Made by a program: the position numbers and the translations under genes
Part shown: one piece after another, positions 25,027 to 32,040 of the stretch
Layout: each line of letters starts with the position of its first letter
Position numbering within the stretch: position 1 is the first letter of the stretch
The notes under the pieces: model-generated
What the model was told of the DNA's origin: nothing
What the model saw: only the letters and a program-made list of their open reading frames with translations
The model's database searches: none
Origin: Bog-473 sp963742035
GTDB taxonomy: Bacteria; Actinomycetota; Acidimicrobiia; Acidimicrobiales; RAAP-2
Direction of reading: 5' to 3'
Length of the DNA: 64,000 nt
Assembly (NCBI GenBank): GCA_963742035.1
Contig: CAVUKH010000002.1
Location: 62,001-126,000 of the forward strand

Positions 25027-26226
25027 CTACCTGGTGAGCACGGGAAGCGTCTCCCATCCCCGCACCGTCGAGGTGGGGGAGAGTCGCGCGTTGTCCAGGT
25101 CGACATCCCACGTCGGGAAGCGGGTCAACACTTCCTCGAGAGCGATCACACCCTCCATGCGGGCGAGCGCGGCCCCCATGCAGAGGTGGATGCCGTTGCC
25201 GAAGGTGAGATGCCGACCATCGTTCCGGTGGATGTCGAAGCTGTCCCCGTTGGGGAAACGGCGGTCGTCCCGGTTGGCCGAGCCCAGGAGGAAGAGCATC
25301 ACGCTGCCGGACGGGACCGTGGTCCCGTGGACGACGAGATCCTGGCGCGCCACGCATCTCCCCACGTGGGGAGCCGGCGATTCGTAGCGCAGGACCTCCT
25401 CAATGGCATTCGGAATGAGCGAGGGATCGGCGACGAGCTCGGCGCGCTGGTCAGGGTGGTCGGCCAGGACCTTGGCGGTCCATCCGATCAAGCGGGTCGT
25501 GGTCTCGTTCCCCGCGCCGGCGAGCACCTCCAGGTAGGTCAGGAGCTCGGCGCGCGTCAGCTTGCGCAACGTGCCGGTCTCGTCGGTGAACTCCACGTTC
25601 AAGAGCTCGGTCATGATGTCGTCCGAGGGATGGTCGGCCCGCCAGTCCACGTAGTCGGCGAACAGCTCGCCGGTGACGAAGTTCTCCGACACCTGCATCG
25701 GCTCGCCCTCCTTGGTGCGGAGATTGGCGTCCACGTGGTCGCGTACTGCTTCCTGATCACCCTCGGGAATGCCGAGGAGCATGCTGATCACCCGCATCGG
25801 CATCTGGGCGCCCAGGTCGGCAATGAAGTCGAACCGTTCGGCTCCGACCAGCGGGTCGAGGCTCAACGCGCAGAACTCGCGGATCTTCGGCTCCAGCTCG
25901 GCCACACGCCGCGGGGTGAAGGCACGCGAGAGGAGGCGTCGGTGGATGGTGTGAGTCGGGGGGTCCTCGAAGATGATGACGCCGGGGGGCATCTCGATAT
26001 CCGCCTTGATCAACTCGATGATCCCGCCCTTGCCGGAGATGTAGGTCTGGGCGTCGAGCAGGCCCTTCTCCACGTCGGCGAAATGGCTCACGGCGAAGAA
26101 GTCGTGCGTGTCGTTGTAGTAGATGGGCGCCTCCTCCCGCAGCCGCCGGTAGACGGGATACGGGTCGGCGTTGATGCCGACGTCGTAGGTGTCGTAATAG
26201 ACGTCGCTGGTGCTGGTAGCCGTCAC
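25027..26226 (-). CDS. Cytochrome P450, 399 aa
   Basis: P450 with I-helix AGAGNETTTR, K-helix EEVLR, and heme loop FGNGIHLCMGAA with Cys349 as ligand. The GTG at 26226 is preferred over GTG 26232 because AGGGGG then sits at proper spacing; this gives the same length as the paralogue at 10200-11399. The two share IIELIKADIEMPPG-like and STVRGWE blocks. It is divergent from the Rieske oxygenase (185-base gap) and followed by the TetR gene. Reductase at 28029 could serve it if a small ferredoxin is available elsewhere. Confidence 0.92.
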   Translation of the reverse strand: MTATSTSDVYYDTYDVGINADPYPVYRRLREEAPIYYNDTHDFFAVSHFADVEKGLLDAQTYISGKGGIIELIKADIEMPPGVIIFEDPPTHTIHRRLLSRAFTPRRVAELEPKIREFCALSLDPLVGAERFDFIADLGAQMPMRVISMLLGIPEGDQEAVRDHVDANLRTKEGEPMQVSENFVTGELFADYVDWRADHPSDDIMTELLNVEFTDETGTLRKLTRAELLTYLEVLAGAGNETTTRLIGWTAKVLADHPDQRAELVADPSLIPNAIEEVLRYESPAPHVGRCVARQDLVVHGTTVPSGSVMLFLLGSANRDDRRFPNGDSFDIHRNDGRHLTFGNGIHLCMGAALARMEGVIALEEVLTRFPTWDVDLDNARLSPTSTVRGWETLPVLTR

Positions 26227-26248
26227 GGGCACCCCCTGAGCTATTTGA

Positions 26249-26264
26249 TGTCAGTACCTTGACA
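26249..26264. promoter_or_regulatory. Inverted repeat TGTCA-N6-TGACA, candidate operator
   Basis: TGTCA (26249-26253) and TGACA (26260-26264) are exact reverse complements with a six-base spacer GTACCT, 23 bases upstream of the P450 start and in the divergent P450/Rieske gap. TGTCA-type arms are used by several TetR and GntR regulators. The TetR gene at 24346-25008 is the nearest candidate to bind it. Confidence 0.4.
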
Positions 26265-26411
26265 CCAATTGCTCCCGGCGGTCAACGAGCAAGGCCACCG
26301 GCGGGTCCGGCGGGAGGGGAACCCTCTCCTCTGGAAACGCTCTTCTCATCTGCTGAGAGCAGTGCTACCATCGCCCGCGTCAACGAACGCCACGCAGAGA
26401 GGACCCAACTC

Positions 26412-27683
26412 ATGCCACGTTGGCCCAAGCCACCCGAAGGCAGCTGGACGGAGCACTTCGACCTCGGGACCGAGCCGATCAACTACGAGGACTCCATTTC
26501 GCAGGAGTTCTTCGAGTTGGAGCGCGAGGCGGTCTTCAAGCGGGCCTGGCTCAACGTCGGCCGGGTCGAGCAGCTCCCGCGCCCGGGCAGCTACTTCACC
26601 AAGGAGCTCGCCGTGGCCAAGACCTCGGTCGTCGTGGTGAAGGGCAAGGACGGCGAGGTCCGGGCCTTCTACAACATGTGCCGCCACCGCGGGAACAAGC
26701 TGGTCTGGAACGACTACCCCAAGGAGGAGACCAGCGGCACCACCCGCCAGTTCGTGTGCAAGTACCACGCCTGGCGCTACGACCTCGACGGCGCATGCTC
26801 CTTCGTCCAACAAGAGCAGGAGTTCTTCGACCTCGACAAGGCCGACTACGGCCTCGTCCCGGTGCACTGTGACGTCTGGGCGGGGTTCATCTTCATCAAC
26901 CTGGCCAAGCAGCCCGAGCAGTCACTACGTGACTTCCTCGGGCCGATGGTGACCAAGCTGGAGAACTACCCGTTCGAGAAGCAGACCGAGCGCTTCTTCT
27001 ATCGGGCCAACGTGAAGAGCAACTGGAAGCTCTACATGGACGCCTTTCAGGAGTTCTACCACGCACCGATTCTGCACGCGAAGCAATCACCGCCCGATTG
27101 GTCGGCCGCGGCGGCGCAAGCCGGTTTCGAGGCGCCCGCCTACAAAATCGACGGTCCGCACCGGTTGGTCAGCACGGCCGGCATCCATCCCTGGAACCTG
27201 CCGGAGAACATGGTGAAGCCCATCGACACACTGACCCGCAGCGGGCTCTTCGGGCCGTGGGACGGTCCCGACCTCGGCTACGACCAGAAGGACGCCGGCA
27301 TCAACCCGGCCGGCTGCGACCCGTGGGGCCTCGACTCATTTCAGCTCTGGCCCAACTTCACCATTCTGGTCTGGCAGCAGAGCTGGTATCTGACGTACCA
27401 CTACTGGCCCGTCGGACCCAACGAGCACGTGTTCGAGGGGACGCTGTACTTCGTCCCGGCCAAGAATGCACGGGAGCGGGTCGCGCACGAGAACGCCGCC
27501 GTGACGTTCAAGGAGTTCGGGCTCCAGGACGCCAACACCCTCGAGGCGACGCAGACCATGCTCGAGTCACGGGTGATCGAGCGCTTCCCCCTGATGGATC
27601 AGGAGGTGCTCTGCCGTCACATGCACAAGGTGGCCCAGGAGTGGGTGGACGACTACAAGAAGCAGCAGCACGCGGAGGTATGA
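26412..27683 (+). CDS. Rieske non-heme iron oxygenase, alpha subunit, 423 aa
   Basis: Ring-hydroxylating-type oxygenase subunit. The Rieske [2Fe-2S] ligands are Cys90/His92 (MCRHRGN) and Cys116/His119 (CKYHAW). The mononuclear iron site shows NWKLYMDAFQEFYHAPILH, giving His217 and His222 with Asp210 as the likely bridging residue between centres. ATG 26412 follows GAGAGGA; a longer frame to 26259 lies in the promoter region. It overlaps a small gene by four bases (ATGA). No beta subunit follows, so an alpha3 enzyme is likely. The reductase-ferredoxin at 28029-29099 is the probable electron donor. Substrate unknown. Confidence 0.92.
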   Translation: MPRWPKPPEGSWTEHFDLGTEPINYEDSISQEFFELEREAVFKRAWLNVGRVEQLPRPGSYFTKELAVAKTSVVVVKGKDGEVRAFYNMCRHRGNKLVWNDYPKEETSGTTRQFVCKYHAWRYDLDGACSFVQQEQEFFDLDKADYGLVPVHCDVWAGFIFINLAKQPEQSLRDFLGPMVTKLENYPFEKQTERFFYRANVKSNWKLYMDAFQEFYHAPILHAKQSPPDWSAAAAQAGFEAPAYKIDGPHRLVSTAGIHPWNLPENMVKPIDTLTRSGLFGPWDGPDLGYDQKDAGINPAGCDPWGLDSFQLWPNFTILVWQQSWYLTYHYWPVGPNEHVFEGTLYFVPAKNARERVAHENAAVTFKEFGLQDANTLEATQTMLESRVIERFPLMDQEVLCRHMHKVAQEWVDDYKKQQHAEV

Positions 27684-28024
27684 CGCAGATGGACACGACC
27701 CTGTTGCCGAGCGAATTCACCGACCTGGAACCGTTCGCCGCCAAGTGGAGCCTGCCCACCGAGCGCGAGCGTTACGCCACGCGGCTGGCCAGCACCATGG
27801 ACGAGATGCAAGCGCTCTACGACGCCGCCATGCCCCGCGCCGACGCGGCCATGACCTACCTCGACCAGTTCCCCCTCGACGAACTGTCCGAGGACCAGGT
27901 GAACCTCCTGCACCTGCTGTACTCCATGATCATGGTGTCGTTCCCGGTCGAGTGCTGGGGGCAGCCGCGAGTGCCGGACTCGGGCGCCGCCTACCTGGAC
28001 CTCCTGGTCGAGCCCGGGCCCTGA
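27680..28024 (+). CDS. Small protein co-encoded with the Rieske oxygenase, 114 aa
   Basis: Begins at the ATG that overlaps the oxygenase stop (ATGA at 27680-27683), so it is translated with the oxygenase; an internal ATG at 27689 is an alternative. The protein is acidic and helical, with MDEMQALYDAAMPRADAAM, FPLDELSEDQVNLLHLLYSM, then VECWGQPRVPDSG. I recognise no catalytic motif, signal or membrane segment. It is not a typical oxygenase beta subunit (those are longer, with an NTF2-like fold). A maturation or regulatory partner of the oxygenase is possible but unproven. It ends four bases from the convergent reductase. Confidence 0.75.
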   Translation: MTQMDTTLLPSEFTDLEPFAAKWSLPTERERYATRLASTMDEMQALYDAAMPRADAAMTYLDQFPLDELSEDQVNLLHLLYSMIMVSFPVECWGQPRVPDSGAAYLDLLVEPGP

Positions 28025-28028
28025 GCAG

Positions 28029-29099
28029 TCAAATCGCCTCGTACTCGACGGTCACCACCCGGCCGGACGGCAGGCCCTGGCAGGTGAGGATCCAGCCCTC
28101 CTCCACCTCTTCGGGCGTCAACGCGTTGTTCGCCCGCATGCGGGCCGAGCCCTCCTTCAAGAAGGCCATGCAGGTGGCACAGTTGCCGGCTTCGCAGGAG
28201 AACGGGGGGCGCAGGCCACCGCGACGGGCTGTTTCGAGCAGGGTGTCGCCCGGCTGGTAGCGGACCACCACCGTCTTGCCCCCGAGGGTCACGGACACCT
28301 CGTCGGGCACCGCGGCGTCCACCTCACCGTGCGTCGACTCGTCGACGATCAGCGCGTCCGTCTTCTCCGCCTGCTCCACCAGGAAGCGTTCGATGAAGAT
28401 GTGCTCCGACGCGACGCCCAGCGTCTGCAGCGTCGACTCCACGAGGTCCATGAAGGGGCCCGGTCCGCAGATGTAGAGGTCGGCCTCACGGTCGCCGCCC
28501 ACGAACTGGGCGATGGCCTCGGGGGTCAGGAAACCGTCGTCGGCATCGAAATGGTGCCGTACCTCCAGCCGGTCAGGGTGTGCGGCGGCAAGACCGGTGA
28601 AGGCGGCGTCGAAAATGACGGAGTCGCGGTCGCGGTTGGCGTAGAGGAGCCGGACCGGGCGCTGCGTCGTCGCCAGCACGTGCTTGGTGATCGACATCAC
28701 CGGCGTGATGCCGCTGCCGCCGCAGAACCCGAGCACCGGGCGTGTCGACTCCTGCGGGCAGAAGACGCCCGCCGGCTTCGTGAGCTCAATCGTGTCCCCT
28801 TCCGACAGGTTGTCGAGGAACCAGTTCGACACCAGCCCGTTCGCCACGCGCTTGACGGTGACGGTCAGGTCGCGGTCCGTCGCCGGAGCGCTCGACATGG
28901 AGTACGAGCGCAGCTGCTCGTCGCCGTCAATGTGGACCCGGAAGGTGCAGAACTGCCCCGGCCGGTAGCGGAAGGTCTCTTCGAGCTCGGCGGGAACGTC
29001 GAGGACGAAGGAGCTGGCGTCGTGGGTCTCGGCCACGACCCGGGCGATCCGTAGCGCGTGAAACCCGTGCTGCCGGAGGACGGGGTCATGGTCGCTCAC
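28029..29099 (-). CDS. Ferredoxin reductase with fused plant-type ferredoxin (KshB/PaaE-like), 356 aa
   Basis: Passes electrons from NAD(P)H to an oxygenase. The N-terminal FAD domain has RSYSMSS at 64-70; the NAD domain has GFCGGSGITPVMS near 145 and ICGPGPFMD near 230. The C-terminal [2Fe-2S] domain has Cys302, Cys307, Cys310 and Cys340. Order and length match the reductase components of 3-ketosteroid 9-alpha-hydroxylase and related systems. The GTG at 29099 begins MSDHDPVL; the longer frame lies within the aldehyde dehydrogenase gene. It is 16 bases downstream of that gene on the same strand and tail to tail with the Rieske pair, for which it is the obvious partner (inference). Confidence 0.9.
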   Translation of the reverse strand: MSDHDPVLRQHGFHALRIARVVAETHDASSFVLDVPAELEETFRYRPGQFCTFRVHIDGDEQLRSYSMSSAPATDRDLTVTVKRVANGLVSNWFLDNLSEGDTIELTKPAGVFCPQESTRPVLGFCGGSGITPVMSITKHVLATTQRPVRLLYANRDRDSVIFDAAFTGLAAAHPDRLEVRHHFDADDGFLTPEAIAQFVGGDREADLYICGPGPFMDLVESTLQTLGVASEHIFIERFLVEQAEKTDALIVDESTHGEVDAAVPDEVSVTLGGKTVVVRYQPGDTLLETARRGGLRPPFSCEAGNCATCMAFLKEGSARMRANNALTPEEVEEGWILTCQGLPSGRVVTVEYEAI

Positions 29100-29115
29100 G
29101 GCTCGAGCAGGCGGC

Positions 29116-30597
29116 CTACTGGGGCGTCGGCCACGCCACGGACTTGGTCTCGAGGTACTGGTCGAACCCGGCGAGACCGTTCTGGCGCCCGATCCCGCTG
29201 TGCTTGTACCCGCCGAAGGGCATGTCGGCCTGCCCGATCGGCATGCCCCCGTTGACGGCGAACGTGCCGGTGCGGATGCGCTCGGCCACGCGCAGCGAGC
29301 GCTCGAGCGAGGCGGAGAACACCCCTCCCGAGAGCCCGTACACACTGTCGTTGGCGATCCGTACGGCGTCGTCGTCGTTGTCGAAGGGGATGACGACGAG
29401 GACCGGCCCGAAGATCTCCTCCTGGGCGATCGTCATCGAATTGTCGACATCGGTGAACAGGGTCGGCTCGACGTACCAGCCCTTGGGGAGATCGGCCGGC
29501 CGGCCGCCGCCGAGGGCGAGGGTCGCCCCCTCGTTGACGCCCTTCTCTATGTACCCGAGGACGCGGTCGCGCTGCTTGGCCGAGATCAGTGGTCCCATCA
29601 GGACGTCAGGTCGCTGCGGGTCCCCGTAGGCCACGGAGCCCAGCGTCGATCGCAGGAGCTCCACCCCCTCCTCGTAGCGCGCACGAGGGAGCAACATGCG
29701 GGTCTGAATGGCGCAGCCCTGGCCGCCGTGGAAGCAGACGGCGATGCCGGACGGTACCGAGGTGGCGAAGTCGGCATCGTCGAGCACGATGGTGGCCGAC
29801 TTGCCGCCGAGCTCCAGGAACGTCCGCTTGAGGGTGGCGCCACCCTTCTCCATGATTCGCTTGCCCACAGAGGTGGAACCCGTGAACGAAATCAGGTCGA
29901 CCTTCGGAGAGAGCGTCAGCTCCTCGCCGACGAGGTGGTCCGCCGACGGCACGACGTTCACGACGCCGGCCGGGAAGTCGGTCTGCTCGGCGATGAGCCG
30001 GCCCAGTCGGGTGGCGTTCCACGGCGTGTCGGGCGCCGGCTTGAGAATCACCGTGTTGCCGGTGGCCAGAGCCTGCCCGAGTTTGTTGAGGGTCACCTCG
30101 AGCGGGAAGTTCCACGGCACGATCGCTCCGACGACGCCGATCGGCTCCTTCCAGATCTGGCGCGTGTTCGCCGTGCCGCGCCGGTCGACGATCTCACTCA
30201 GGTCGGTCCGCCAGGGGAATTCGTCCATGAGCTTGATCGGGTAGCGGAGCGCGCCGTCCAGAGGGATGTCCAGCTGGTTGGCGTGGGTGGTCATGCGCGG
30301 GCAGCCCACCTCGAGGATGAGCTCCTCGCGCAGCTCCTCGCGGTCCTTCTCGAGCGCCTCCTGAAGTTGGGTCAGGCAGCGCTTGCGCAACTCGCGGTCG
30401 GTTGCCCAGGCGGTCTCGTCGAAGGCGCGCCGTGCGCCGTCGATGGCGCGGTGCATGTCCGCCTTCGAGCCGTCGGCCACCTGCCCGATGACCTCCTCGG
30501 TGGCGGGGTTGACGTTGTCGAAGGTCCGTCCCGTGTCGGACTCCACGAGCTTGCCGTCCACGAGCATCCGCGCTTCGTAATTCGTCGCCGTCGTCAT
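29116..30597 (-). CDS. Aldehyde dehydrogenase, 493 aa
   Basis: NAD(P)-dependent oxidation of an aldehyde to its acid. Asn164 (PWNF), Glu262 (LELGGK) and nucleophile Cys295 (GQGCAIQTR) are in place, and FTGST near 238 marks the cofactor site. Length is standard. The ATG at 30597 begins MTTATNYEARMLVDG. Its closest relative in the window is the truncated ALDH at 62915, which shares the unusual stretch ELILEVGCPRMTT and GCAIQTRMLLPR. It is co-oriented with the reductase gene, so oxidation products of the oxygenases may be its substrates. Confidence 0.93.
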   Translation of the reverse strand: MTTATNYEARMLVDGKLVESDTGRTFDNVNPATEEVIGQVADGSKADMHRAIDGARRAFDETAWATDRELRKRCLTQLQEALEKDREELREELILEVGCPRMTTHANQLDIPLDGALRYPIKLMDEFPWRTDLSEIVDRRGTANTRQIWKEPIGVVGAIVPWNFPLEVTLNKLGQALATGNTVILKPAPDTPWNATRLGRLIAEQTDFPAGVVNVVPSADHLVGEELTLSPKVDLISFTGSTSVGKRIMEKGGATLKRTFLELGGKSATIVLDDADFATSVPSGIAVCFHGGQGCAIQTRMLLPRARYEEGVELLRSTLGSVAYGDPQRPDVLMGPLISAKQRDRVLGYIEKGVNEGATLALGGGRPADLPKGWYVEPTLFTDVDNSMTIAQEEIFGPVLVVIPFDNDDDAVRIANDSVYGLSGGVFSASLERSLRVAERIRTGTFAVNGGMPIGQADMPFGGYKHSGIGRQNGLAGFDQYLETKSVAWPTPQ

Positions 30598-30886
30598 GTC
30601 CGACCCCCGGTCGCTTGTCCGTCTCTCACGAGTGGAAACCTAATTATCAAAAAGTGTCATCAGCATAATCGAACGGTCGCGTTCCCCCTCCAGGCTCGAT
30701 ATCAGCATGAGAAGGGCGGCTGCTGCGCTCGAGGCGGCGCTGTGTGGTGGTGCACCTAGGGGAGCGACCGGCCCGGATCAGGTGGTGTCCGATGGCTCCG
30801 CTCCGGGCTTGACGAGCCGTTCCAATGGGGCCGAGGGCATCGTTCGCACGATTCCCTGGTTTTCCGCTCCGCCTGACGCCCGTGTC
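30598..30886. other. Intergenic region between ALDH and TetR genes
   Basis: This stretch carries an AT-rich patch (30638-30680, including TAATTATCAAAAAGTGTCATC) close upstream of the aldehyde dehydrogenase start, which probably contains its promoter. The rest is GC-rich with no convincing gene, repeat or terminator. The downstream TetR gene ends at 30887. Confidence 0.4.
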
Positions 30887-31480
30887 CTAAACGGCGCTGA
30901 GGGTGGCGAACGCCTCGTCCACAAGGTCGATGAGGTCAAGTTGGCCGTCAGATGCCGTCCAATGGTCGAGCGCGATGTTCAAACAAACCAGGGCAGCGGT
31001 TGCTTTGACGACGAGGGGCAGCGGAACTGGTCGCGGTAAGTCATGACGCTCGGCCAGCGCTTCGGTCAAGGCGGGCCACCAGGAGTGCTGTTTTTCTAAC
31101 ATTCGAGCGTAGAGAGCAGGAGAGTTCTGGACCAGGCGCGTCATCGCCAACGCATTCGTCGGGTCTCGGCGGTAGGGCTCGATCACGGTGTCGAGGGCAT
31201 GCCGTAGTGCGGTCCAGTCGTTCTCATCCCCAGGACGAGTCAACAAAGCGTGAACCAACTCGGCGATCTGCGCGTCGATGGCGTAGAGGACGGCGTCCTC
31301 CTTCGTGCGGAAATAACGAAGGAAAGTGCTCCTCGAAACCCCGCCCGCCAGGGCGAGATCGTTGATCGTCACCTTGTCGAATCCGTTCAGGCTGGCCAGG
31401 TCGAAGGCCACTCGGGACAGCTCAGACTTGACCGCTGCTCGGGCTATCTCTCGAGATCCTGTTCGCGCCCCTTCGCCCAC
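30887..31480 (-). CDS. TetR-family regulator, 197 aa
   Basis: HTH at about residues 22-70: SELSRVAFDLASLNGFDKVTINDLALAGGVSRSTFLRYFRTKEDAVLYAI. The C-terminal domain holds WWPALTEALAERHDLPRPVPLPLVVKA. The GTG at 31480 gives the length; there is no good RBS. Base composition is lower in GC than the preceding catabolic genes and matches the glycosidase region downstream, so it may belong to the same acquired block. Direct repeats at 31521-31549 just upstream are a candidate operator. Its target may be the aldehyde dehydrogenase operon or itself. Confidence 0.85.
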   Translation of the reverse strand: MGEGARTGSREIARAAVKSELSRVAFDLASLNGFDKVTINDLALAGGVSRSTFLRYFRTKEDAVLYAIDAQIAELVHALLTRPGDENDWTALRHALDTVIEPYRRDPTNALAMTRLVQNSPALYARMLEKQHSWWPALTEALAERHDLPRPVPLPLVVKATAALVCLNIALDHWTASDGQLDLIDLVDEAFATLSAV

Positions 31481-32040
31481 ACGGGAAGAAGCTAGTCGTC
31501 ACCAACGCAGTCTCCAGAGTTGAACTATCGTCTCAGAAATGAACTTTCGATTCGTAAAAGTCTCGGGATTTCAGGATCGGAACTTCTGTTCAGCTTACGA
31601 GGGCGAGCCTCAAGCGCCACGGGACCGTCAGAACCACTGGCGCTGACGCGGTGTCTCAGGCCTCGGCGAGGTGAAAGCTGTCGGGTACGCCCAGACGTTG
31701 AGTTGGGGGTTCCAGAATCGGCTCCCCGTCCGGACCCATGTGCCGGCGCAGTCCTGGACGAATCCGTCGCGCGGACCAACTCTTCGGAGTCATCGATGAG
31801 GTCGCCTCCGAGATCTCAGTTGAAATGCTCCGACGCACGTCGAGCCTCCTGATGACTTGCAGGGATGAGCGGCTTGGCCCGTATGGATCTCACGGTCAGG
31901 TCGCCGATAACACCGACCCTCGTAGCCCAGTTTGCGCGCTTGTTCGGTACGAGCGCCCTGGACGTCGGTGGCAGACCGACCTTGCGAGGATCCTCGCGTC
32001 GCTTGTGCGCAGCCCGTGAGAAGTCGGTGAGAAGCCCGTG
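31481..32040. other. 560-base gap before the secreted glycosidase; no convincing gene
   Basis: The left part holds the TGAACT(A/T)TCG repeats and promoter-like AT-rich sequence for the TetR gene. The middle has overlapping short frames on both strands; one on the minus strand (31656-31838) ends GEPILEPPTQRLGVPDSFHLAEA but has no RBS or recognisable family. The right end carries GTGAGAAG twice just before the glycosidase start. Composition is less GC-rich than the window average. A decayed gene cannot be excluded. Confidence 0.35.
31521..31549. promoter_or_regulatory. Direct repeats TGAACT(A/T)TCG upstream of a TetR gene
   Basis: TGAACTATCG (31521-31530) and TGAACTTTCG (31540-31549) differ at one base and are 19 bases apart, about 40-70 bases upstream of the GTG start of the TetR gene. 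Two turns of helix between copies suits a regulator dimer binding. No experiment supports it. Confidence 0.35.

Noticed and set aside
31656..31838. Small gene on the minus strand in the gap before the glycosidase
   Set aside because: 60 codons, no RBS, no family signature and overlapping frames on the other strand; left as unexplained sequence.
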